Shown here: positions 13,146-26,228 of the stretch, one piece after another
Layout: every line of letters begins with the position of its first letter
Position numbering within the stretch: the stretch's first letter is position 1
Assembly (NCBI GenBank): GCA_029207755.1
Contig: JARCOQ010000008.1
Location: 27,021,021 to 27,085,020 of the forward strand
Reading direction: 5' to 3'
DNA length: 64,000 bases
Source of the DNA: Chamaea fasciata
Taxonomy: Eukaryota > Chordata > Aves > Passeriformes > Sylviidae
Notes under the pieces: model-generated
What the model saw: the letters and a program-made list of their open reading frames with translations, nothing else
What the model was told of the DNA's origin: nothing
Databases searched by the model: none
Program-made: the position numbers and the translations under genes

Positions 13146-13294
13146 ATTTCAGGGCTTAGTAGCATATCTCTGGTTTCAGCCAGAGAAGGAAGTGCTCGAG
13201 AGTGTTTTATCACAAAAGCCAAAACATTTCAGGGCTGGTAGCATATCTCTGGTTTCAGCCAGAGAAGGAAATGCTCAAGAGTGTTTTATCACAG
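13146..13294. repeat. Two-copy tandem duplication, about 80-bp unit
   Basis: The block beginning TTTCAGGGCT at 13147 recurs at 13227. Both copies contain AGCATATCTCTGGTTTCAGC, then CAGAGAAGGAA, a short variable piece, and GTGTTTTATCAC. Copies differ by a few substitutions and one small indel, so the duplication is local and not very old. The second copy ends near 13294. Confidence 0.85.
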
Positions 13295-13964
13295 CCAGCT
13301 CTTGTGATTTACTTGGCATAACTGGAAGAAGGAAACTATGTAAATATGGGCTAAAGCTCGTTCTTGGGAAATGCACAGTTCCATGGACTTGGGATCTTTA
13401 ATGTATATTTTTGGTTATTCCTTGCTATCATTTCTGTTCTCTATTTGTCATATGAGAATAATAACCCACAAATTCTGTGATGCTTGACAGAAGAGTTCTT
13501 TCCATGGGGTAAACGTGCTCCAAGGCAAACCTGATGGGCTCAGGGTAAGAATGTTTCAGGTGGCCTTTCCTTCCCTCCCTGGTTTTTAATTCTGAATTAA
13601 GAATTGACTGTAATGGCTGAATAACACAACAACTTGAATCTATTCAGAGAATAGGCTGGAAACTATTGTCTTCTTACATTTCTGCCCTTCCATCTTTACA
13701 TTTGATGCTGGGACTTAGAGCATTCCTAGTTGACAGGTTCCCCTATTAAGAACCTGTGTCTCACCCACTTTGATTTATGTACCCTTGCCATTCACTGAAT
13801 AGCTGATAGTTAATTTAATTTTTAAAATCTATTTTATGGCATTTCCCCAGGGCTATGTTCTTGTTTGTGGTTTGTATGTACTAGCTATTGTAGATATTGG
13901 TAGTTGAGAGAGATGCTCTCAAGGAAAAGTTACAAGCTCTAGGTAGTACAAGTCCAGTACTGAG

Positions 13965-14045
13965 ATCCAGGGAAATCAAGTGATTTGCCCAAGGTCACAT
14001 GCAAGTTTTGTGGCAGTGTTAATCTACCTGGATCTGATTATCTAA
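13965..14045 (+). mobile_element. MIR SINE fragment
   Basis: Contains the diagnostic MIR 3'-side word TGATTTGCCCAAGGTCACAT followed by a spaced GTGGCAGTGTT, matching the MIR consensus segment TTGCCCAAGGTCACAC...GTGGCAGAG. MIRs are ancient tRNA-derived SINEs shared by amniotes. The 80-codon open frame at 13985-14227 starts inside this element and is not a gene. Confidence 0.65.
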
Positions 14046-16174
14046 GGCATGTAGGCACCAATGCATATTTAGGTGAATGTATCAGCCACAGGAATGCTAA
14101 ACTGGAGAAGTTAGTTTGGGAAAATAAAGGGGAAGAAAAAAAGAATAAAAGGCATGCTTGGCACTACTTGAAGACTTTGCAAGAAATTTCTACTTTCCCA
14201 TTCTTTGAATACTTTGGAAACACATAAACTCTTGAGATCTGCATTTTAAAATGTTGTTTCAGGCTGGAATAGCATCTGTTAAATGCAGTTAAGAAACATC
14301 TGTTTTTCCATTCCTGGAACTCTGAGCTGAGGCAGCCGTTTTCCTGTCAGCTCTGCTGTGGAGCAAAATTGGTTCAACAGGTCATTCTGTTCTCTCAATT
14401 TCTTAGTTCTCAGTTTCCTATTAAAAAGATGGCCTACAACATGAGTAAGCAGGATGGGAAAGGAGATTCTGTGTAATGTGTGGATTGGCCTGTGAAAAAA
14501 ATCCTTTTTTAGCTTCAGACTGAGTTAGATAACTGGTGAAAGCAGAGCTATTAAGCATTGGAAAGAACACCAGGGGTTATGTGGTCCTGTAAGATTTATT
14601 AGCCTCCAAATAGCTTATCTTTCATCAGTGGAAATAACAATCTGATACAAATCCCACTGAAAACAAAACAACATTTCACATTGATGGCCACTGGGTTCTG
14701 GATTTGACCCTCTCTGGTATTGCTGATAGATGGCCTGGTGGAAACTGATCACCAGTACACAATGTATTGGTTGCAACTGTTAATAACTCTGATCTGAACA
14801 GCTCCAGAGTGGATGCAGCAATCAGAGGGCCAGCAATGGTTGTATATAACCATCTTTTCAACCATCACTCACTCCAGTGGAGTCAGTCTGAGAAGAGCTG
14901 AGAGGGAGAATCAGAAGAAGATTTCAAAGGCCTCCTGTAGAGAAGACCAGAAGTGTATTGTGTAGGTTTAAGTTCTTACATTCTCAGCTCTCCGTACTTT
15001 GACAATGCCTTGGACAAACAAGTACGTTGTTGAGAACTGCGTATTTCTTCCCCTTCATCTTTTAAGAATAGGATCAACTCATAAAGGCATTTAGCTGCTT
15101 ATGCTTCCCCTGAAATAATCAGGTGTTAAAAGTATGAATAACATTGAGATCGTGCACCATGATCTGATATTTAATTAGCAATGAAAATCTGTATCATGGA
15201 GTCAGTGGCATTAAAATTAGGTAACAAGTACACCGAGTTGGCAGAACCCTCTGTATGTATCCTTACTGAAAAATGACAGCACCTCTGTTTTGAAAACGAC
15301 TGGAAAAGGACACGTTGTGACCTTCTGTCATGAACATTTTGGTGACATAAAAAAGCCAACAGGCCATTGGAGTCCTGTTTCTTATATGGATATACTTTGG
15401 CATCACTCACATGACTTAAAAAGCAAAACTAATCCAGAGAAAGGATTTCTTTTTTTTATTTCCTTAGATGTGACCTTTCCCTTCCACTTTGTGAATTTAA
15501 AATACTGAGGAAGTGAGTCCTAATCTGAGGAAGAGTTTCCAAAACAGAATTGGAGATGCAGCACTTTCTGTGGCAGGGTCTTGCAAAGTGCTGATGGTAT
15601 AAATTGACTGATGGGGGTCAGGAAACTTGCAAAAGGCAGATAGGGTGCAGGAAGGGAAAAGGGAGTTGTACAACTCATGGGCAGTTGCAAGCAGCTTCCT
15701 GATGCTATTTACTTGGTGAAACATTTTGTTTCCTCCAGAGCAGTGTTTGACTCTGCTTTCATTATTGCCAGTGTAAGTCAAATGCTGTTATCTCTGCCAT
15801 GTCTGGCTTACATTGCCCAGCATTCATAGTCTGATACTGACGTGACCATTCCCTGGCTAGACTGGAGTTATCTAAATCTACATGGTGATATGAACCCTCC
15901 AAACCCCAGCTAGACTACAGACAAATGTATGCTTTCATTAAATAAGATCTAGTCTGACTGCCAAGAGAGACTATGCCATTTTACTTCATGAATGGAAAAA
16001 AAAAAATTGTATACGGAAAATGCTGTTGTCAATGTATAGTTTGGAATGGAATGATGCATTTTACTGACTGTGATGTCTGGGTTTCTAGTCTATTTTCCTC
16101 AATGCTATCTTCATCTGCTTTCTTCAGTCTCATTTGATTTTTGCATTTGCCATGTATGCACTTCCTTGTGCAAC

Positions 16175-16395
16175 GGAGGTTCAGATTGAATATTAGGAAT
16201 TTCTTTGCTGAGTGAGTTTTTAAGTTGGAGCAGTCTTTCCGGGGAAGTGGTGGAGTCACCATCCTTGGGAGTGTTTGAAAAACAAGTAGGCATGGCACTT
16301 TTTGATGTGGTTTAGTGGGCATGGTCATCCTTGTTGGAAGGCTGCAGTTGATGATCTTGGAGGCCTTTTCCAAACCTTGATGATTCTTGATTTTG
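16175..16395 (+). mobile_element. CR1 LINE 3'-end fragment
   Basis: Matches the well-known avian CR1 3' region in order: AGATTGAATATTAGGAATTT, GGGGAAGTGGTGGAGTCACC, ATCCTTGGGAGTGTTTGA, TTTAGTGGGCATGGT, GATGATCTTGGAGGCC, and a degenerate GATTCTTGAT tail. The parts are collinear with several small deletions, so this is an old, 5'-truncated insertion. Open frames on both strands here are by-products. Confidence 0.85.
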
Positions 16396-19300
16396 TAATT
16401 TGTCTGAACACAGTTCCTGCTATTGTCTGTTTGGAACGCCAATATCTGGAACTGCTGGGACTTACAGAATCATACTCAGTGGCGTGATTCAAATGACCAG
16501 CACCTGTTACAGAAAACTCCTGCATGATGTGAGCACAAACGTGCTTCTGCACTGCTTGAGTTCCACCCGAGTCCCGCTTTTCCTCATGGATTGTCTCCTA
16601 CCTGGAGCTTTACGTAGGAACGAGGGACATCTAGTGGTTCAACAGAACATAGCCAAGGAAGATCTTCTGCCCCAAAAGGTTCATTGTTGTGCAAAGTAGA
16701 CAGTTCAGTGAAAATTAAGCTAAAGACTGTCTCAGTGGTTGAAATTTTAATTTTAATACATGTATTTGCTTTAGCTAAGAGTCAAATTATCTGTGATGAA
16801 TTTTACTTTTGTGTTTCTATTTTCTTTGAAAAGGTGGGCTGGCTTTGAAACTTACACAGGTTAAATGTGTTTGGTACCTATTTTCAGGAGGACAGAACAT
16901 CCTTTTGCATTAGGAGAAGCTGAGATACAGGATATGTGGATAAGAAGGAGAAGGAAATCATATAACACACCCTTATATATTTTTTTGATCCCCCAAATGA
17001 ACAAATTTATTTTATGCATGGCAATTCAGGATGTGATTAATTAGATTAGGTGATACCTGATAGCTTTCAGTTACAAGAAATAAACATGAAGAGCAGTTAA
17101 ATGGAACCTGTTCTTTCTCTACAATGTGTTTCCTATTTTAATATTGAAATAATGAGTTTCTTTAACAAGTAACCCACTCTGAGTCATGTTTTCCTCTTTC
17201 CCTTTTGTTCTTATCCTAACCAGTAACTGCATGTCATCCCAATAGCTTTTATTATCAGACATGGAGGGCACTTAAGAGAAGCAAAAATATCTGCATTGAA
17301 TTATACAGTGGTTTTGTATTGTGAGCCCATTTGTGCTAGGTTTGCCATTCTGTCTTTTTCTAGTCTGTACTAAAAATCTGGATGAAGTCCATCGTGATGC
17401 TCAGACCAGGGCAGTGTTTGACCTCTCAACCTGCAATAACTAAAACTGAGAGATCAATGTCAGGCAGTCAGGAGTGTAATCTCTGAATGTGTCTTGTTCC
17501 CATCCTAACCCCACAAAAAAACCCCAAATTCCATTGATGCAGACAGAGCTGGAGTATTTTGGCTGGGGCATATAACTAAGGAAGGCAGCCTACATATAAA
17601 GAAGGAGGCTTCTCTGCAAACGAGAGGAAATTGTTGCCAAATATTAAGACAGATAATCTGCAGAGAGCAACAGGAGGCATTCTGTCTCACCTGAAATGCT
17701 GATAAAACCTGGAAGCCATGGGAGTGAGAGTAGACTGAGAAAAGACAAATGACTTGTCATTTTGCAAAGATGTGTAACTTGGGAACTTTTTTTTAAGAGT
17801 AAGGACTGATGATAAAAAAAATCCTTTGCTAACCAAGAGGATTTTGTCTTCCCTTTCCCCTCTAAACAGACTAAACTAGAAGCTTGTAGGCATTAGTAGT
17901 TAGGCTAAGGAAGTCATGAATAAGTAAGCAAAGGGCTCTCCCAGCCCAGCTCCATGTGGAGCCCCTCTGAAGACCCTCTGCTAGGGGTCAGGAAGGGATC
18001 CTCAGTCTATGTGTGTGCCAATACAGGAACAGTTATTTTAAAGTTTCTCAGATCGCGTTATGAGCTTGGAAATTGGGTCCAGTGGTTCGGGCTGGTGTTG
18101 TTGGGGGTTATTGTTTCATCAAGAGACAGTGAAAGCAGGAACTTTATTAGTGTCCTACAATTCATGAGTAGTGGAGAGAAAATGGCAGCAGAATGATCTT
18201 ATAATCATTAAGATTAATGAAAATATTTTACAGTAAGGTATTAGCAGCCTTTATTTATGTGATTGAATCTGCAGGTTTTAAACTCCTGAAGTTTTAGGTG
18301 AACCAAAAGGCACAAAGTAATGTTGAGGTCCCATTGATCTCCAGATTTGTTTTAACAATAGTTCATTTTAGAGACAAGTTGCCATGAAGAGAGCTTTGAA
18401 AGGTTTCTGTTTGGATCTCTAGTGAAGGCTACATTTAGGATGTGAACATGGATATACCATGTCACTGGCAACATTTCAACTAGTATTAGGAAAAAGTGTG
18501 CTGAAGTTGGTTTGGCTGGCAAATAATTCTTTCTATTTCAGAAACTTCTGGGAAAGAATAGCAACACCAAGGTACACCTGACCATACATATGAACTATCC
18601 TGATGCAAGTGTGGTCAATGACCAGAAAGAAAAAGAAGCAGACTGGCTTTTAAACGAGTATTTATTAAATGAGAACTTCTTAAATCCCTACTTACCTTTA
18701 CCACTGTGAGATTCTGGTTACCACATTACCATTTTACTGATTATTAGGGCAGTACAAAATGAACCTAGAGTTGCATGAGTTGTAGAGTGAATAATTTTCC
18801 TTGTGAAAAGAGCTAGGAAAATTAACAGTCCTGTACTGACCTCAGATGAGGTGAAAAGAGCATGTGTCGGGCAAAGGTGGGACTATGCCTTGGACAGATT
18901 GTGAGCAGAAAGGGTAAATGGGAGAGCTGAGACTCAGCACCTGACATCCTTCACATGTTAGATCTGTTACAATGCTGGAAATCAGCCTAGGACTCCTCTG
19001 CTCTTACTTCTGTTGATGCTGGAGTGCCAACAGCAAAAAAGCTGTGACTCCTTCACTCAGGCTTCCACTCCTGCAGCCCTGGTGCTTTGCCCCTGGGCCT
19101 GTGCAGGGATGGGTACATATTTACTGACTAACACACGCACACACAAATTTCCATTGACTAATCTTCCTCTGGCAGGGTGAGTCATCATATGGGAAAGGTT
19201 GTTTCTGCTTGTTCTTTGTTCAGATTGAATCCAGTCAACACCTATGACCATCTCTGCTCTCCCACGGTAACTGGAGGGAAGCTTTGAGAGATGACTGTAG

Positions 19301-20523
19301 TTTCAAGATTTCTGAAGGGAAAGATCTTCCTTGGAAACTACTTTGAAAGGAGCTGGCAAAGTTCCTGGTAAGAACTTAGCCTTTTCTCCATCTGTCAAAA
19401 CAAGGCATAATCCTTCCCTGCCTCACAACAGTCTTGGGAGGAATCATCAGTTAACATGTTTACATCACTAAAAGTGATTTCCTATTATAAATCACCTAGG
19501 CTTCGGTTCTTCCGAACACAAACTCATCTCACCCTTCTCAGAGATCTTCTCCCTCTTTTCACATATCTATATTCTTCTTTGCATTCTGCTATTGCAAAGT
19601 GCAATTGCTGCTAGCATTGCTTTTATACACCTGAGAGCAGTTTTAACAATCACACTGTATTTTCCTGAACAACTAAATTATCAACAAAAGAAAATAATTT
19701 TTCAATTTCTGTTCTCCTTTTTATCAGTATTGGAAAATGTTTTCTACCTCATATTGCTGACTACTAAAATTTCTCATCACTGCTCCAACTTCTTGGTATT
19801 GTTATGAAGAAGAATATCTGCATATATTTATAAAGCATTTTTAGTCTAGCAGTCTTCTAGAGAATTAACTGTGATTGAAACTGGAGTTATCTATAAACAG
19901 TGCCCTGTATAAATATTATGTGTTGCCTATGTTTGTATGCTGCAGGACCTGTAGCTCTTTCTTCAAAAAGGCAACTTTCTCTGGAACAGAACAGCAACAG
20001 ACCAAAAGATCAGCACTGCTTTAAATGTGAAGTGTACTATCCAACTGGAATTGCACAGGGAGCCAAGAGAGCAAAATACTCTGGAAGCTTCTGCAATCCA
20101 CTTCATGCCAGAACTGGCAAGATATTTTTAGCTATGACACACTCTTGAAGATTTATTTAGGGTTGCAAAAGGTACCCAAATCTGGGGGTGGTGACCACTT
20201 CAGTTATGGTCCTGCCTTGTCATCATCCAAGTTCTCCTCCCACACATGACCTTGCCTGACCTGTGAAGCAGTCCTTGCTTTTCTCCCTCACTGCCATGAT
20301 TCCTTTTACTCCTGCTCATCACTGTCTCTCCTACTGTAAATGTAAAATCTTGGATTTTTCTCATTTCCCCATGCTATAAATCCCTTCCACCTCATTCCCA
20401 AGCTCAAAACTACTTCCCTATCCAGGTTTTCTACCAGATGCTGTATGTTAGTGTAAGGAAACCTTCCAGCCCTATATATGTAGATAGGAACATGAGTTAC
20501 ACTTCATGTGGACTTCACAGTGA

Positions 20524-20700
20524 GGGTACTTAAACAGGATGCCCAGGGAGACTGGAATGTCCACCCTTGGAGATATTCACACCTGGACCAGGCAAAGTGC
20601 TGAGCAACCTGACCTGACTTTGAAGCTCTGTTTTGAGTGGGTAAAGGATGAGGTTATCTCCAGTGATTCCTTTTAATCAAAATTATTTCATCATTCTAAT
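20524..20700 (+). mobile_element. CR1 LINE 3'-end fragment, highly diverged
   Basis: GATGCCCAGGGAGACTGGAA, CACCCTTGGAGATATTCACA, GAGCAACCTGACCTGACTTT and a terminal TTATTTCATCATTCT follow the order of a CR1 3' end (GCCCAGGGAGGT.., CCTTGGAGATATTCA.., GAGCAACCTGATCTGACTT.., tail repeats). It is 5'-truncated and mutated. Confidence 0.75.
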
Positions 20701-23700
20701 TAAATCTTGAAGAAAAAGAGGAAGAGGGAGAACACACAAGAATTCAAGAAAAATATGATTTTCTGGCAAGAAGCAAATAGAATACAACGAAACAAAACAG
20801 AGCTGTGCACAGTTATTCTGCTTTTCATGCTCACACTGAAATAACGCAGGATGCAGAGAGATGTTAAAGTCTGCAGAGAACCAAGAAGAGAATGAACACC
20901 AAAGTGTCTGTGGTTAACCAAGGCTTATTTCATCTGTTTGACCTCAAAGCTTGGTTAGAAATGTGTGTGTTGTCTTCGGAATATTCTCTGGAATATTCCA
21001 AGGCACCATCTGTTTTAGTTGCTGCAGATTCAGATTAGGAACATGATGCAGGCAGTACCCACCTGCTCAGAGCTTGGGCTGAGCAATGACCCAGGAGCTG
21101 CAGCCAGATGTTCACTGGAGATTAACCCTCTTGAGGCCACAGAGGAGTAGGAGAACACCAGAGGTGCCCCTGCCCCCTTCATGGGGGCAGTTCCAGCACC
21201 CTCATTTTATGAACACTTAAAAAGTATCGTTTGCAGTCCAGTGTGTGAATACATGAAATGTCATAATCAAATCCAGAGCTGTGACAAGTATTTTAGGAAA
21301 GTCATTTAGGAAATCTTCTCAAATCCAGGTGATCATCTATACAAGTTTTATAGTACTACTGAAAATCAAGGTGAGAGCAGAGAAACAAAAATATACATGT
21401 AAACTCTTATCACAGTTTTTTTAGAAGGACTTCCCAAATTCTACAGAAATTAATGTAATAATGATCTTAAATCACACTCCTCCAACTCATAAACTATTTG
21501 AGAAATCATTGCCCCCACATCCTTCATTCCAGAGTACAAGTAGTTAAAAAGTCCCCAGAATCTTTATGACGAAAATGATTCTGTGCTCTGGTTTATTTTA
21601 CTACTGCTGCTGGTTTATTTGGGAGATGCATCACCACCAGATAAACAAGCATTGATAATACCAGCTTCTGCTTAATAAATAATAAATTATAAAGTATTGT
21701 TCTTCCCCTATCCTCTTACATAGAACAAGTTTCTGAAATTGAAAGTCCATTAACAGGAGGCACAAATAGAACAAGAAATCTGGCAGCAAAATATTTCTTC
21801 TTTAACAATAGAGCTGCAAGAGCAACACCCTGTTGTGCAGCTCAGTAGAAGGGTAGTGACAAATACTGTAGCATAATATGTCTGATCTCTAAACTGATTT
21901 AATATGATAAGGGTCCTCCAAATCCCAGCCATTAAACTAAAAGCCAATACAGGAGGTTGAAAATTATGATAAACAATAATCTATCACTCATGGGTGGCCT
22001 TAATGTTGAGTCTGGGAACTTGAGTTCTGGATGAGAACAAAATCACTGGAAATTTTTAATACAAAAAGATGAAATTTGAAAGGTAAGCACGATGACCACC
22101 ATAACAGAGAATGTAGCAATTCCTAACACAGCATTAAAATGTTGCTTGCTTGAAATCTGGGCTAAATAATTTTCCTACGAATGTGTTTTATGGGACTATT
22201 TCAGAAACAAAATGATTCTGGCAACTTGAAAGAAAAATGAGTTGCTTAGTAGACGAATTGATAAAGCTGGAAAGAACAGAGAAGCTTCCAGGTGTGCAAA
22301 TGCTCCTTCAGATCTGAAATAAAAACAGAAAACTTCAAAGCTAAATCCAGGTAAAGAACAATTGCGCTAAGTTAGGGTATCTGCTTTGCTTCAAATGTTT
22401 ATTAATTTCTTTTTTAAAAGCTGTAGACAATGACTTGGAAAATAAATTTATAGTAATATATCCATGCAAATGGATTATTATTTCTGAAGCAAATTAGAAA
22501 AGGATCTAAGGAGTAAAACTTAACCCTGCAAATCTGCACACAATCACATCGACTTTCCATGAGATTTAAAAACCTGTTTGCTTATATTGCTTTAGAAAAT
22601 ATTAATTGGATTCCTGAATCACTTAGATGCTTTAGAAGATTTTACATTTGCTGAGAAACGCAATACACAAGTCAGGATACTGCCAAGGAGTGGATACACG
22701 TGGGTCCCTGTTGCTTACACAGCTCCAGCTGTGGCTGCAGAGCCATCTGTGTTGGGGCTGGGTACATTTGCCTCAAAAGAACTGGTAACAAGCTTGAAGT
22801 TGAGCTCTGACACAGGCAGCAGCAAGCATTGCTCTGAGGTGGCTCAGTTGTAACCGGTCTCTTAGGCTAGTCCTACTAACGATGCAAACATAGTTTTCTA
22901 AGTTCGTAATTTTTATTTATTGACATGTTTCACTAGAAAGGGTAGGAAAGATGAATTAGAAAAGTAATTTTCTCCTTCTGCCCATTCAGGATTTTTAAGT
23001 TGTTACTTTTAAAATTATCTACAACAGTTTCCTTGTTTTAGAATGAGTGCATGATATCATATCCTGAGCCCTTCCCTTTTCTTGTAACTTTCTGAGGCGC
23101 TAGGAGGAGTCCAGCTACAGTCATCATGTGGATTGGCCTGTGAAACTGTAGTGGAGCTCCTTCTGCCACCTCCTGCCTGCCTAATTCATACTCCCTAAGA
23201 AACTGGTGCTCTACGACAAACGACCCTTTAAGCACAGTGAGTATCAGCTGAAAAAGCAACCAATTATCCAGCTTGTAAAGTTGTATCAGAGAATGATCAC
23301 TGCTCCCAGTATTTACATTTATGTGCAATTTGGGACACAAAAGTAAAAGGAGAATTTGCTGTTGGTATTTGACACTGAAATGAAGTAGAGAAGGCAGTTC
23401 CCTGGCCCAGCTGGGATGAGAAAAGAAACAGCAGCGACATGAGAGGCTCTCAGGGTGCAGAGATCGGATTAAAGGTGTGGGCTAGGTGTAGAAAAGGTAC
23501 TTGTATTGTGCCAGGCAACATACCTATTTGCTGTGGATGGACAGACAGGAAAAAAACAGCTGCTAAAATGTGTATACAAGCAGCTGTGCCCAAGCACATG
23601 GTATTAGATTAATGCTGGATGACAAGCACCTCTTGTTTATTCTTAATCTGGTTTCTTGTAAGGAATGTAGTAGTACTAGCTAGTAATAAGCAAAATAAAA

Positions 23701-25219
23701 GGAGAATAAAAGAAATAATTGTCTTCAATAATCTTCAGTCGTCCCTAAAGCAAGCAGGCCAAGTAAACATTCACAGTGAGTCATTGACTCTTTTCAGTAT
23801 AACTATAACCTGTGGTGGCGTTACTGCTGCATTTTTCCATCTTGGTCTGTAGCTCTGAAATGCAGAGCTAAAGGCTCTGCTACCATTGGTGGAGGGCCTA
23901 AGGTTTTGTCTAGATGTCTCTGACATGCTAATTTAGTAGAAACTAGGTAAATATATCAATAATATAGTTATGAATATGATTTACGATTATATTTAATATA
24001 TGTATGAGTAAGGTAGTATGATCCATGTTTCACAGCATAAAAAAGTTATAATGAAAGTAAATAAATGACATGCATTTATACCTACCAAATAAACTTGTAG
24101 AACTTATTTAACCTAGAAAGTTACTTTTAAAAGGATAGAGCACCTGAATTTTCCTGTGTCTGTTTTCCTCATAGAATACCAAACACTAATTTCATTCCAA
24201 GGCTGTAAAGGACTAATGACCATGCTTTACATAAAGGCCTCAATCTAGGATTAGATGGAACCAACAGAAAGCAGCTGTGATATTTTTGTGAATACTTAAA
24301 ATAACAATAACTGTCTTCAAAAAAGTCCTTGGTGATGTGAGCAACTATACAGGAAATGCATAACCTTTGCATATGTCATTGATCACAAAACTTGGTGTTT
24401 TTAATTTGTACACTGTGGTTTTGATCAGCTCCTTCATGGGGTCACAGCACAGTGTTAGTAAAAAGCATTGCTTTTTGTTGTCTGCTAAACTGTACTGTGA
24501 GGTAAAAACTCCTCTTTGGTTAAAAAATTGCTGATGTAGTTAGTTTTATGACAGAACAAACCTGACATTTTCTATAACATGGCTACGATAAGAGTAACAG
24601 GATGCTAAAGATGTGCTGTGTGCTGCCCAGCCTCAGTAGCATGGAGATTGCTGTACCAGAGGTGACCATGAGAACACCTCCAGGGTTCTGCCTTCCACAG
24701 TGACCTGTACCAGGTGCTTCTGACCCAGCTGCAGTCCAGAGAGATCAGATGTCAAATAGGCTTCACAGGTGATATTTTTACATACCTACCAATTAGCACT
24801 TTTACATGTCTTCCAGTTAATAATTGGCTTGTACTGTGCAACATGAGGGATTTGTAACTCTTTCATTTCATAGAATATCACAGCAGATGTTCACGTTTCC
24901 ATAGAAATGTTGGTTTCTTGAATTCACTGAGACCTTGGTTCCAACAAAGTTGTGTGGCCATGAGTTCAGTAAAAATTGTGGTTAAAAAAGTATTATTTCC
25001 TTTCTCTGGATTTAAATTGCTGCTATTCTCTTCCATTAGATGTAAACTTACTTATACATCATGGAAAAATTCATCTGAGTATTTAAATTGTGTGATCTAC
25101 GGAAGAATAATGATATATTTTTATTCCTACTTATTGTTTGGTCTGTCTAGTTTGTGGCATTGTTTTTTTCAACTTATAAACTTATTTCAAGGGGTTCAGT
25201 CAGAGTTTTAAAATTTTAG

Positions 25220-25620
25220 AATATGCGATGTAGTCAGGCCACTAGGTTGGCCACTTGCCCTTCATGAAGCCACGCTGAATATCTCAAATCTCCCTGTCCC
25301 ACATGTTCTTTCCTCATTTCTCACACCTGGGTATTGAGAGTTCTTGCAGTCTGTGGAAAATGTCCAGGTCTGCCAGCTCCGTTCTGCTCCTTTTCCTCTG
25401 AGGGCAGTTTACTGGGGGCTCCTTTTGATAACTCCTTGGAGAGCTGGAATTTTGCTTTACTAGAATTCAGGGGCCTGACTTTACTCTTCACCTAACCCAT
25501 GTCTCTGAGGACTGCAAACTCCACCAGTGTGTGATCACAGCAGCCCAGGCTGCTGCCAATATTGATGTCAACAATTAGCTCACTTATGTTGCTGACCAGC
25601 AGTTCCTGTAGTTAATTATT
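25220..25620 (-). mobile_element. CR1 LINE ORF2 relic (endonuclease C-terminal region)
   Basis: On the minus strand the readable peptide pieces are LLVSNISELIVDINIGSSLG, CCDHTLVEFAVLRDMG, then VKSKVRPLNSSKAKFQLSKE and finally QELSIPRC. They follow the order of the CR1 ORF2 endonuclease C-terminus. The DH.LVEF segment corresponds to the conserved SDH motif of the apurinic-like endonuclease, with Ser replaced by Cys. In-frame stops and shifts show that it is dead. This is internal LINE coding sequence rather than the common 3' end. Confidence 0.75.
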
Positions 25621-25789
25621 TTGTTGTCATGCTTTAGAAAATCCAAAGAAAAGAATGAGTCAAATGAAAAAGATGTGTATTTTCCTTTATAGAAACTACC
25701 TGATTCTGCTCTTGTATCCTTTTTATATATGTCTTGAAAAATAAATTTTCTAGCACCTTGCATTCAAGAAATATTACATGCACAGCAAA

Positions 25790-25950
25790 TGCTTAATTAA
25801 GTAATCCCACACAGCACTTGTGAGGCAGGCTCCCTCATTTTACAGGTGAGACAGAGCGTGAGGCAGTAAATTAAGTGACTTGCTTAATATCACACGGTGA
25901 GTCAGTGCTAATGCTGAAAATAGACTTTATGTCTTCTGGTTCTTTTCCCT
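25790..25950 (+). mobile_element. MIR SINE
   Basis: Follows the MIR core and 3' segment: CTCATTTTACAGGTGAGAC, GAGGCAGTAAATTAAGTGAC, TTGCTTAATATCACACGGTG, then AGTCAGTGC. The order matches consensus CCCATTTTACAGATGAG...AAGTAACTTGCCCAAGGTCACACAG. An ancient amniote SINE in consensus orientation. Confidence 0.8.
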
Positions 25951-26201
25951 GTATTTTAATCATCAAAGTAGAATTAACTCTAAAGTTGAATGGATTCCTT
26001 AATCTATTAAAATAATTGTTCTCAATTTCATGTTGGAATATTATGTTTAATCACCTAAACAATACTGAAATATTTACAAAAGTTTTCCTTGCTTAGGACC
26101 GTTTTGTCTTTCTTGTTCAGATATTGTGTCAGGTTATCAGCTCAATATGTTTTGTTTACAGTGATCCTGAACTTGAAAAATATAATCCAGCAGATCTCCA
26201 C

Positions 26202-26228
26202 CAAAAAAAAAAAAAAAGAAAAAAAAAG
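26202..26228. repeat. A-rich homopolymer tract
   Basis: A runs with two G interruptions; simple sequence. Confidence 0.8.

Noticed and set aside
13985..14227. 80-codon frame with a Cys-x-x-Cys pair (CKFCGS)
   Set aside because: It begins inside a MIR element and the single CxxC is not followed by the His pair of a zinc finger.
23038..23340. 100-codon minus-strand frame
   Set aside because: No homology or splice context recognised; length is compatible with chance.
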